Positions 51,685-62,799 of a stretch of 64,000 bases of DNA are shown piece after piece. The stretch is from contig NC_058055.1 of the NCBI RefSeq assembly GCF_020085105.1, positions 8,382,822 to 8,446,821 of the forward strand, read 5' to 3'. Under the pieces are notes generated by a model. It did not search any database. It had not been told where the DNA came from and saw only the letters and a list, made by a program, of their open reading frames with translations. Source of the DNA: Siniperca chuatsi. Lineage: Eukaryota > Chordata > Actinopteri > Centrarchiformes > Sinipercidae. Within the stretch, counting starts at the first letter, position 1; every line of letters starts with the position of its first letter. The translations under genes and the position numbers were made by a program.

Positions 51685-52175
51685 ATGAAAAATTGTAATC
51701 TAAAAAGCAACCTGCAACTAAAGCTGTCATACAAATATAGTGGAGTAAAAATACAATCTTTGGCTCTGAGATGTAGTGGAGTAGTAGTAAAAGTTACTCA
51801 AAAATACTCAAGTACCGCAAATGTGTACCTAAGAACAATACTTGAGCTGACTAAACATAACATAAAACTAAGCATAATCAAGTAAAACCTAACCAAATCG
51901 TTTTGGAAAGTTTTGAACTGGTGTCTTTTGGATCAAGGCCCTGTGTTTTACCCATTCATCCACCACAATCTCCTCCCATCAATGACTTTGTTGCTCTTTA
52001 TATTACATCTGATTTCCTAAAACCTTTCAGGCAGAAAGGCCACTGGCACTATCCGGCTGGGTGGAGTAATAATGTATATATATATGTATATGTATAATGG
52101 AGTAAAAAGTACAATATATCTCTCTGCAATGTAGTGAAGTAGAAATATCAAGTAACATACTTAAGTACAGTAGTT
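51685..52175. mobile_element. hAT-type non-autonomous element, right fragments
   Basis: AAAGTTACTCAAAAATACTC and CAAGTACC words at about 51790-51815 and AAGTAACATACTTAAGTACA at about 52150-52169 match the subterminal repeats of the left part at 50382. The expected CCACCACTG right terminus is absent. Confidence 0.5.
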
Positions 52176-53374
52176 AAGTATATGTATGTGTGTATGTCCC
52201 CAAGCCTTTACATTCCATATCATGTAGCACATTACATCGCAATAAACAAACCAAAACTAATTATTGGGCCAATGTACCAGCCACAAATGTGATTTACATT
52301 CCTAAAATCATGTTTCCTAATGGATCCTGGCATTTATTGTGACAGCATACTGATCATTTTAGCAGCAATACCCTGCCATATTTGTGATCAACATCACTAT
52401 AAAAGCCAAAAGATGAAGAGGAAGAAAAACAATTCTGAGTTAGGCCTACATGAAAAATACCAGTGTCCATGGTGATATGGGGATATAAATAAATAAATTC
52501 GCAAAATATTACTTTGGCATGTGTTTGGGGAAGACAGTGTTGCCATAGTGAAGCCAATTCCGTGAGTAGAAGAAACAAGAAGAAGATGTTTAAGAGTTTC
52601 TAAAAAAAATAAGCTATACATTTTTAATGATATACTGGCTTTGATTTGAATGTCATACCCAGTGTTCACTCAGTCATTCATTTTCATAATCCTGGCGAGT
52701 GAAGCCACATATTTTCCACTTCCTCAGGGCTGGCTGTTCAGTGCTGTCAGTAAAAAACAGGCAGCCACTAAACTCTGCAGCAGCAGTGCGTTGCCTCCTA
52801 CACTCCTAAGCCCCCGCACTGAGCATGCTCAGACAAACCTTCTGGATCCGTAGACAGGGTTTAGCATTCATATGCACATGGAAGGATGCAAAGTGACAAG
52901 AACAGTGGGAGCTGAGATATCTGGAAGTGCGAGGCAGAGCCAACAGCTGCTTTATTACTAGACCCACACTCACAAACACATATACAGTAAGCATGCAAAC
53001 ATGTCCCAGCTGTATCTTTAGCTTTTCATAATCATTTCATTGCTAAAGACAGAGGTAAGTTTAATGTGGAAACAGCCAAAACCTGCTGGAGAAAGCAGAT
53101 CAGGTTGGCTATGGTATGTACAGTAACATAAGAACACCAACAGTATAAGTAATAGGATTTATCATTGGGAGAAGAATGACTGTTGAATAGTAAACAAGTT
53201 ATTTTTTTTTGTGGTTAAAAGCTGCAGGCTAAACTTATGTGAAGTAGAAGTGAAGTTTATCTGCAACATTCAGTTGGTACAAGTTTTGTGCAGAAGTACA
53301 TGTTGAATGCTGCATGTTGAGAACTAAAGGTACAGTCTAGGAGCCTAGCAGCTCTGTGAAGCTGTACGCACAGT

Positions 53375-53645
53375 GGCACAGTGGTGCTTTGAGCCAAATG
53401 CTAACATCAGCGTGCTAACATGCTCACATTGACATCTCTGATGTTTAGCAGGTGTAATGTTTACCATGTTCATCATGTTAGTTTAGCATGTTAGCATGCT
53501 AACACTAGCAAATTAGCATTAAACACAAAGTACAGAGGCTGATGGGAATATAATTAGTTTTGCAGATATTTGGTCATGAACCATAGTATTGGACAAAAAT
53601 AAACATTTTGCCTGATGGTGGCACTAGATGAAAAGTTGGTTTATT
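53375..53645 (+). repeat. Dispersed repeat family A, copy 2
   Basis: Plus-strand copy of the block found inverted at 33236-33565. It contains several GCTAACATG and GTTAGCATGC words, the ATTAGTTTTGC-ATTTGGTC-TATTGGACAAA series and ends GGTGGCACTAGATGAAAAG. Confidence 0.75.
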
Positions 53646-53649
53646 ACAG

Positions 53650-55950
53650 TTATTACAGTTTATCCTGTGGGGAACATGAATTGCATGACTCACAGACCAA
53701 CATTGCCATCCATAGAGCCATGCCGCTAGCGTGGCTAAAAGTCACAGTACAAGGCAACCAGCAAAGAAACAACACGTCATTTAAGGAGAAAATATTGAGA
53801 AAAAAGACAAGAAAATCAGTTCAGAAAAATTTGTCTAGCACTGCAAAACAAGGCACCACCTCTTTTGCAGGTGGCACTTATGTAGGTACAATGAAAAAGT
53901 GCTCAGAAATCTGAAGCCACATAATGAAGATGAGTGTTCCTTGTACAGCACACTGTGTTACAGCAGAGTTGAAGGTATGAACATGATTCATCACCTTTTG
54001 GGCACACACACAAGAAATCTGCAGATTAGAAATGAGACACATTTTGTCTGCTATTAAAAGTATAAATTGGACTGAAGAGTTCTTCCATTTGCTTGTGTAT
54101 AGCCTGACCAACTGGCAAACCTCCACAAAATTCACTCCCAGTGCAGCCTGCGGAAGAAATTTGTTTAATTATCCATGGCAACTGCTATCCTGTTCAGGTC
54201 CACTGGGAACAATAAGGATGTGTGACTTAACAAACACCAGCCACCACTCCAATCAAATACAGTCGCAGTATTTGCAGCAGTACAATGCAGGCTCAAATGG
54301 TTGTGGAGAAACAAAAAAAGGAATCTTTTTTTACGCTTTGCACCTCACCACCCACCTTACCTCCTACTCAGTTGCATAATGTATGAGGTTATTTAACCAC
54401 TCTTATCGCATTCCCATGACAATAAGAAAATGGATAGATTAGACATAAATAAACAAATAAAACCAAGTGGACAAATATGATGCAAATCTAAATTGACTAA
54501 TATACATCAGTTAATAATTTTTGAATTCAAAATCAGTGTTTGATGATTGATGATAATTTTTTGGAACACATGCAACATCCAAAAATCCTAAATAGTCAAC
54601 TCCTTTCCTTAGATAATGAAGTCATCTCCTTATTTCCTTTTATCTGTAATTTTCTTGACGTAGTTCCATGTCTCTTTCCTGCTCTGCTTGATCTTTGTAC
54701 TGAGGAGAGTCCTCATGGACTGAAACATCTCCACCTTCACTATGCACCACTATGCACCTTAATTAAAATTTAAAATCTTATTTTTTTAGGCATTTTTCTA
54801 CTCCTAAATCTCAAACCTGATCCTCTCCATCCAACAGTTACATTTCTGAGGATTTTTTGTATTTAATGACTTGGGGAGTTTCAAATGAATCAAATAGACA
54901 TCTTAAACTCTCAGTCCAACCTTTTGAGGACATACTGCCACAATGACATGCTGTCTTGTACCAGATAGTCCAAAACATGATGCTGTCAGTGTATCTTTTA
55001 GGAACCTTCTCCAACTTGTGTCCACATGGTATTTCTGGTGAAGTCTACAGAGTGAAAACTAGTTTATACTGCCATCTGGTGGAGATACATTCAAAGAACA
55101 GAACAATTACTGTCCTGTTCTCTTTGATAAAGGCTGCAGTATGCCCCATGGAGGCACCACAAACTTAGCAGTGTATCCTTGTGAATCCACTCACTGACAA
55201 ATGTGCATGTGTATGCTCAGCCAGTCAGGCTGAACCTATTCAAATCTATGAATGCTGCCCATACGAAAAGGCAGCAGCTTCACCATGGCCAGATTAGCCC
55301 ACTAGGGGGCCCTGTGTCATAAATTAGCTATGGGCCCAGACTGTCTTCTGTTTGTGGTAATTTGCTAAAGTGCTTGTACATTTTGACACAGGGCTCCTCT
55401 ACAAGACAGGTAGACAAGACAGGACCACAAACCAACCAACTGCACCCAGTGCTTTGGGGCCCCTGAGGGTCTGGGACCCTTGGGAAGTTGCAATCTTTGC
55501 CTGGTTGTATCACCACTTCTCCACCGTTTCACTTCAGAGAAAACAGCTGACAAAACCACTATAACTGGCTTCTTCAGAAGATTCTTGCAGTCAACTCTCA
55601 CACACAATGGCACTGCTCTGCCTCATCAGTTAGCACTGCTACAGTTAAATAGTTGGCAGCAGTGGGCTTTTTGTCAGTGATTCCTTTGCCCCTGTGTTCA
55701 ATGCACTGCTCCTACTCATCCTCTGAAGGCAGAAAAGTATTCAGACTCAGACATTTGGTGAGGCAGTTTTCCCCACATTCACCGTAAAGAATAACATTTC
55801 TGTAACACTGCATTCCCAGTTTCTAAATTAGTTTATGCCAGGATTTGTGGCTGTTCTGACTGGTGTCAAAGTCAATAACAATATGAGTAAATCTTTAAAA
55901 GATTATATTAGCTAACACAATGAACAGATATTTAACTAAGGCATGGTTAC
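53650..55950. other. Intergenic between kcnip1 and hrh2, part 2
   Basis: No gene recognised. A 99-codon open frame starts inside repeat A and has no recognisable domain. Confidence 0.5.
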
Positions 55951-55954
55951 ATTT

Positions 55955-56345
55955 CTGTATATTGGGAAATAGTTTGACATTTTGTGAAATAACACTTCTT
56001 GCCGAGAGAAAAGAAGATCGATACCACCCCCATATTTGTACGGTAGGATAAATATGAAGGTACTGCCAGCAGCCGGTTAGCTTAACTTAGCACAAAGCAT
56101 GGATACATGGGGAAACAGCAAGCTTTCTGGCTCTGGCACAAACAAACAAGATATAACATGTTAATTAGTGAGCTTTAGAGATGCTGGTAGGGGAATTTTG
56201 TTAACTTTGGAGACAACAAGGCATAGCTGTTTCTCTGTTTCCATTTTTTGTGCTAAGCTAAGCTAACCAGCTGGCTCTAGCTTAATTTAATAACCATACA
56301 GACACAGGAGTGGTATCAGTTGTCTAACTCTCAAACAAGCGTGTC
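55955..56345 (+). repeat. Dispersed repeat family B, copy 2 (fold-back)
   Basis: The most complete of three copies. The left arm has GTTAGCTTAACTTAGCACAAAG and the right arm TGTGCTAAGCTAAGCTAAC, so it can fold back on itself across about 180 bases. It is preceded by ATAGTTTGACATTTTGTG, also present in copy 1. Confidence 0.8.
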
Positions 56346-56368
56346 CCAAAACTATTATGAATATTCTT

Positions 56369-56759
56369 TTAAAGGACCAGTGTGCAGTATTTAGTGGCAT
56401 CTAGTGGTGAAATTGCAGTTTGCAACCATTTGAATACCGCTCGCCTCACCCTCCTCTTCCAAGCGTGTAGGAGAAACTACGGTGGCTGTGAAACTCGCGA
56501 AAAACGTGAAAAGCCCTATCTAGAGCCAGTGTTTGGTTTGTCCGTTCTGGGCTACTGTAGAAACATGGCAGTGCAACATGGTGGACTCCATGGAAGGGGA
56601 CCCGCTCCTTCTGTAATATAACCGGCTTATTCCAAGGTAAAGAATACACAACGATTCTTATTTTCAGGTGACTATACACTAATGAAAAATTCATATTATA
56701 GTCTATTTAATCCATTTGTGCCAATAGCTCCTCCTAAATGTTACACACTGTACCTTTAA
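56369..56759. mobile_element. MITE with TTAA ends
   Basis: The left end reads TTAAAGGACCAGTGTGCAGT and the right end, on the opposite strand, TTAAAGGTACAGTGTGTAAC: a terminal inverted repeat of about 20 bases. The ends touch TTAA, the target preferred by piggyBac-type transposases. The interior (for example AAACTCGCGAAAAACGTG) resembles a family I know to be common in percomorph fish. It abuts repeat B. No coding capacity. Confidence 0.75.
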
Positions 56760-56769
56760 GTAAGCAGTT

Positions 56770-59050
56770 AACAAATACATCTGTTTATGACTTAAGTGAA
56801 CTCTGTTCATTACATCTTACATTACACATTAATTAATTATATGTAATCATGCCAAGAAATGTATGAAGTATGAAAAAAGGGATTACTGTTGTGTTCTGTC
56901 TCCGGTGTGGAACTTTTACCTCCTCGATTATACAGTTTACCATATTAAAAGTTCACCCTTCATTCACTGACATGGTTATTGATAAAATTCATACATTTCC
57001 ATTGATTTGGAATAATGATTTTCTTCTCCTGGTTCAATCACTTTTTTTTTATTGTTCTCCATAAATATAATTAGTGTTTCTTTGGAACTGGCACATAGCA
57101 GACAATATGTAGTATTGTGATGCTGTTTCTACTTTCTGGTTTGCAATGTCTTGTATTGTAATCACATTGATTACAATAACAAACCTCTCCCTATTTGTCA
57201 TTTGTGTTATCATGGTTTCAACCCTGCAGTTCATCTCAAATACTGTTGAAAAGAGAATTCTCTTTGCATCCTTAACCGATGCAGACATGGCAACCTTATA
57301 AATCAGGCTCCATCTCTACTGTTGGGTTATTTCCTAAAACACTGTACCTACATCTGTCTGGTTTAATTGTATGTGGTCTATTAACACAAATAAATAATTG
57401 TTCACACACAGACACACACCAAAACAATAGCAATACAACTGTTGACATTGAGATAAAAATGCTGCTCTTTGTACAGCCGGTGGGATTTTATTTATCTTTG
57501 TGTTATAGAGATGTAACATAGGAAATGATAAGAGTAAACAGAGATAATCACAATGAAAATGAGAGCCTCGACATCTCAGATCACGCTAGGTAGTGCGGTA
57601 TATAAATAATGAAACAAACAAAAAATATTGGATTAGCACACTTCTGAGTCAGCGATACATTTTCATAAAACACACGATGACGCACACTGCATGGAGCCAT
57701 TGTGGACCTGTAAGTCTCTTAACACAGTTTTAACATGATTAAAAAGCACATTATTGGACTGTTCTATCATGTGGCTTGACTATCTTGGGATGCTGATAAT
57801 CAGAGGTGGATCCTTTTATTTTGCACATTATTCCTTTTGTTCAGTATTTTAGAGTCCTGGTTCAGTTGCAGCACACTATTTATCATCAAACATTTACAAA
57901 AGCCCAGAACTCTGGCTGATGACGTTTAAATGAGACTATTCATGAAAGGCACTTGCCATTACAGTATGAATGCATTACAAACCAGAGCTAATGCATCATG
58001 TCCCTGATTTTTGTATTATCTATACATAAATAATAACCTCCTTTTTGCATTAGTTATACATATGTAATAATATATATATATGATATATGATATACATTAA
58101 TTATAATGTACATTTTTATATACAATATGCAGGTAGATTTCAGAGCTTAAATACACAGATTAACAAAGATTGGCAACCAAGTAATAACATTTTGAACTAT
58201 CATTTTATTGTGTAATTAAAAAAAAGAAACATTCGGTGTAATTCACCATCACAAAGAAAAAAGATGTGAAGAACACTTGCATCTCTCATTCATTTAACAA
58301 GGACATGTGTTAAAAGCTCCAAAACCTTCACAACAAAATATCATTATTTCACATAATCCATCTCTTGTTGAATAGTTGAAACAGCAAGCTGGATGGCCTG
58401 CAGTGGCTGTAGTTGTTAGGACTGATGGTGTGTAGAGCAAGAACATAGATATCTAATGAATTAATTTAAGTCTTGATGGCTAAATGTGATATTGCATCAT
58501 TATTCATTTGTAACTGGTCATTGCCAAATGTCACAAATGTAAATGATCTTTCCAGAGTTTTATATGGCTAAGAAAAGAAGAGCATCCAAATTGTACAGGA
58601 CTGAACAGAAGTCTAGTAGAGGTTTACCAGTAATTTTCAAATGCATCCATTATTTTCGATTGACATGCAATGGCAACAAATGATTGCACATTAAACCAGC
58701 TTTCTAAAGTCATCACGCAGCAAGTTTCCTTTATTTTATTACCAGCTATCCCATTGTTCTACCTGAAAGTAAATATATACAGTTAAAATATATAGATTAA
58801 TAAATAGACTTCTAAAAAATGTAGAAATTAAACAATACATTTATATAAACAATACATTTTTGTAACATTTGTCTATGGTGACGTTTGGCAAGTATGATAA
58901 TGATTTGGCATTCATGCTATTGTTTTAAGTATTTAGGCCTTCCCTTAAGAACTACCAGTCTGTAGTGGACCTATAAAAACATAAAAAAAAAAGCACTCTC
59001 AGGTCAAGTAGGGGGAAACTTATTTGTAAAAAATACAAAACAAAAAACAC
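56770..59050. other. Intergenic between kcnip1 and hrh2, part 3
   Basis: Strongly AT-rich; no exon or named repeat recognised. Confidence 0.5.
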
Positions 59051-59056
59051 CAACCT

Positions 59057-59057
<1 letters not shown>

Positions 59058-59105
<48 letters not shown>
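59058..59105. repeat. (AAT)n microsatellite, about 16 units
   Basis: Perfect TAA/AAT run, immediately next to repeat B copy 3. Confidence 0.95.
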
Positions 59106-59106
<1 letters not shown>

Positions 59107-59109
59107 CAG

Positions 59110-59400
59110 TTTGACATCATTTTTCAAGAATGTTTTGGGAAAAACACTTAATTGCTTTCTTGCTGAGAGTTAGATGAGAAGATCGACAATTAGCAATTAG
59201 CCTAGCTTAGCATAAAGACTGGAAGGAAGGGGAAACATCTAGCCTGGCTCTGTCCAAAGTTCCAAAATGCACCTATAAGCATCTTTAAAGCTTAGTAATA
59301 AACATGTCATGCCTTGTTTAATTAGTATAAACAAATAAATAAATAAAACAACTTTTTGTTACAGGGAACGATGTGCTATAACTACTTCTTGGCCAGAAGC
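59110..59400 (+). repeat. Dispersed repeat family B, copy 3 (partial)
   Basis: It shares ATTAGCCTAGCTTAGCATAAAG, GGGGAAACATCTAGCCTGGCTCTG and the TTTTGGGAAAAACACTTAATTGCTTTCTTGC lead-in pattern (in shorter words) with the other copies. It lacks the right arm. Confidence 0.7.
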
Positions 59401-59409
59401 AGTGACTTA

Positions 59410-61295
59410 GACAACTAAGATGTAATTTTTAACTATGCAGCAGTTACTGCAGCCTGTAAACATCTTATTTCCATGTTTTTTTCCATGTCTGCACAAAATC
59501 ACATTTGGCATGTAAATAAAGCCATAGAGCCTCCTCAGATGGATTCCAGTCAGTTTTATAGAGGCAACTCTTTTACCTCCATGTCGCTGCACATGCAACA
59601 CTCTGAGAGACCTTTACTGTGCTGGAAATGGACTGAAAATGACAGTATTACAAGTTCATCTTCTTCATTTCAGAGGACTCAGCTGCATTTAATGCTACCT
59701 ATAAATGGTCCTGCACCTTCATTCTCACTGTTTACTCCTCTGCCACCTGACCTGATTTAGAGTTAATGACTTCCATTTTATATGTCACTGTGCTGCTGCT
59801 GGCTTGATTGCTTCCACTTTCAGACCTTATATTCGTGAAGTGTGATCTAATGTCTCCTCCTTGGCAGCATCCGCTCTTCTACAAGTTTGAGGCAAGTCAT
59901 CAATTCATCCCAATAGGGATTTCCTTAGCTTTCCCTGCTTCAACTTATCAACCTACTTCAACTACCATCGACGACACCAAGGCTCACATTAAACTTTAAT
60001 TACAATCACACTCAGCATTCCTTGTCTTGTTACTGACAATGCTTGAAAACCATTTCCATCTGCACATTACCATTGATGGTCTTGTTTAATCATTAAAAGG
60101 ATGTAATACTAATACTCATTATACAGTACAGTATCTGCAATATATTGATAGCCTATATGCAAGAGTGAGTCTTATTAGCATAAAATGGTTTAGAAAGTAA
60201 TGAAAAAAAATGCATTTAAGGGACAAATATACTGCATACTTACAATACATAAACATGCAATTTTATTATTCTGCCTTTGCATATAGAACTTATTTTATTA
60301 ATATATTAACTATAAAAGTAATTAAATATTACTTGGTATCACAGCTATTCCAATTTCCTTACCACTGAACACAAATAGTAAGATATTTCAGCTGTCTGTG
60401 CATAAGAATAATCACAGCAACGTATACAGTACATAAAGATAGCAAAGTTGTAACGATAATTTCATGGATGTAGATTTTACATGTGTGTCCAGCAGAAGTC
60501 TTAAAAATAGTCAGAATAGTTTGGAGCAGCTTCATTGTAAACCATGTGACTTCATTGATGCAACCAGTCCTCATTATAACTCGGAGGGTTAGACGGTGTT
60601 GCAGGTATGTATAAATAATAAGAATACACTTATTTTAAATAGATGTCTGGTCCAATTGCAGTTAATCTGTTGAAACATCCAGGAAGTCATTAAGGTCATC
60701 CTGCTTGGTTCAAGTCAAAGAAACACATATTGTACATATCAAATCAACTTGCTGGTCACTTATTCTCTTTCATTGGCAGGATTGAGGGGAGAAAAAATAA
60801 ACAATTTGCAAACTTTTAACCACCTGTGTCTCCATGCGGCTTGCTGGAAAACTTAATGAGTCATCTATTCATTCCACTCAGCTCAGCTCACACGTGTCTA
60901 ACAGACATTTCAGAAAATAAGAGAAAGTAAGAAAATAATGGGCACCTATTGACTAAGCACATGGACTTTGGATTTGTTTCATGTACTACTTTTGTATCCA
61001 GTACACTAACAAAATAAATACACTAAACATCTAACTGATACTGTAAATGGTTAGCTAATCTGGTACTGTGAGTAGTGGAGCAGGTTTGTAATTTTCAACA
61101 TTTTGCTGCCAGTCCAGCAATGGAACAACACATCCATGGCATTTCACCTTGGCTCATCAGGGATAGTGTTCCTCTTGTGTTGGCTGAGGCTCTTCCTCTC
61201 ATTTTCTTTCTTAACTGTGTCTATATGTTTCTCAGACTGTTGGGAAAGCCCTTGTCCATTAGTAAAGCTCAATCGTTTATGCACAGACACACGAG
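59410..61295. other. hrh2 3' flank and intergenic
   Basis: No exon recognised. Several TTTATT (minus-strand AATAAA) words occur between 60280 and 60310 and could end the hrh2 transcript; which is used cannot be told. Confidence 0.45.
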
Positions 61296-61299
61296 TAAG

Positions 61300-62621
61300 C
61301 TACAGTTTTCTGCGAGACAGTCCTCTGCAGAAAAGCAGCTCTCCATAGGCCGTGCGAAAATCCCTGTTGAAGGCTGGATACAGGATGGGGTTAAGAGCAG
61401 AGTTAAAATATCCCAACCACAGGACCACAGAGTGAAGTGTAGTAGGAGGGTTTGTCTTTCCCTTTATTCCCATGCAGGTGAAAAAGGTGAAGTAGGGGAA
61501 CCAACAGATGACAAAGGCCCCCAGTACAGCTGCCAGAGTCACTGTAGCTTTGTGCTCTCGGGCTATGGCTGCAGTTGATGCTGTGCGTGCAAATGATGGA
61601 GTGGTAGCACGAATACGCCGCACCTGAAAAGATTGGTTAAGAAAAGGTTAGAGAGCCAGAAGACACAGAAAATGATATGAGCTCACTCAATGATCTGACG
61701 ATAAAGGATTTAATACAGCAATACGTTACAAGTGAACATGACTCTGTGAATATCTTAATGTCTGCTGCAAATGTTTGTGTCCACTAAAATGCAGATCACT
61801 AATACAAAATCATTTTTCCGAAATAGTAGCCTCAGACAGATGCAAAAAGGAAAGCGTGCCTCAAGTTATGACCTTTTATATCCCACCTCAGCATCAGTTT
61901 TAGAAAAATAATAAAACACACTGACCTGTTCTTGTGCCACTCTGAATATGCACAGATACATTCCACACATGAGCAGCAGAGGCAGGTAAAATGAGCCAGT
62001 GGCATAAATTAGAACATAGTTGTTATTCCATTCAAACTGGCAGTAGCGTCCCTCCTTGTCCTCTTCCCCCATGCCCCAGTCCAAGTGCTGCACTCTGTAG
62101 TCTGCTGTGTTCCAGCCCAGGTGGATGGGCACAAAGGACACAGCCAGTGACAAGGCCCAGATGGCGATCATGGCCAGTGTCACCCTTGGAGGGGTAACTC
62201 TCCGGGAGTAGCTAAGGGGAGCTGAAATGGCTAGGTATCGGTCCACACTGATGGCCAGCAGGGTCAGGATGGAGGATGTACACAGCAAGACATCCAGTGA
62301 GATGTAGATGTTACACAGGGCTCCTCCGAGGGGCCATTTTCCGCTGCGCAGCTCCACAGTGGCAGACAAGGGCAGCACTAGCAGGCCTAGCAGAAGATCT
62401 GTCACTGCCAGCGACACCACAAAGCAGTTAGAAATGCGCCACAGTCGACGGCTGAGCCCAACAGCCAAACACACCAGCACATTCCCACCAATGGTCAGAA
62501 TGATGAAAGTTACCAGGACCAGCCAGCGGAGAGCTGTGGAGATCATGGTGACCTCCTCTTCAGGCTCTGGGTCGCAGTGCTGCTGCTGGTTTCTCAGTAG
62601 AGAATGTTCAAGCAGGCTCAT
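61300..62621 (-). CDS. hrh2: Histamine H2 receptor-like GPCR, 2 coding exons
   Basis: Class A seven-helix receptor; H2 receptors couple histamine to Gs and cAMP. Coding exons 62621-61926 and 61623-61301 join in phase 0 through a GT-AG intron to 339 aa (human HRH2: 359). Visible landmarks: Asn47 (TM1), Asp75 (TM2), Asp110 in [11 protein letters not shown] (TM3 amine anchor), DRY at 127-129, the Cys103-Cys194 pair, CWFPY at 272-276 (TM6) and NPILY at 310-314 (TM7). The best H2-specific matches are [36 protein letters not shown] and [12 protein letters not shown]. The TM5 site that carries Asp186 in human H2 is Tyr206 here and the Thr190 site is Ser210. The cytoplasmic tail is short, ending SRRKL, with no palmitoylation cysteine beyond Cys331. 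The N-terminus lacks an N-glycosylation sequon. The intron falls in the third cytoplasmic loop. Confidence 0.88.
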
Positions 62622-62794
62622 CCACTTATCTCAAAACTTTCTGCCAATTCACTTTCCCATCAGACAATCCTTTCCATGGCTCCTGTGTATACAGGTAATC
62701 AGGTTCAGAAGTAGATCATCAGTGGAAAAGCACTTCCCAGCCATCATCTTTTTTCACAGTGCCACTGTTGTTGGCCTCCAAAGCAAAGACTTCC
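62622..62794 (-). other. hrh2: hrh2 5' UTR within first coding exon
   Basis: The minus strand upstream of the start codon shows a credible acceptor (TTCTTGTTCTTCATCAG) with the exon beginning at 62794. The leader therefore seems spliced to a farther upstream exon. It contains short upstream ATGs. Inferred from splice-site quality. Confidence 0.45.
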
Positions 62795-62799
62795 CTGAT

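Noticed and set aside
53615-53914. 99-codon plus-strand open frame
   Set aside because: It starts inside dispersed repeat A and has no recognisable domain, signal or splice context.
61075-61578. 167-codon plus-strand open frame
   Set aside because: Antisense shadow of the second hrh2 exon; the minus strand there clearly encodes TM6-TM7.
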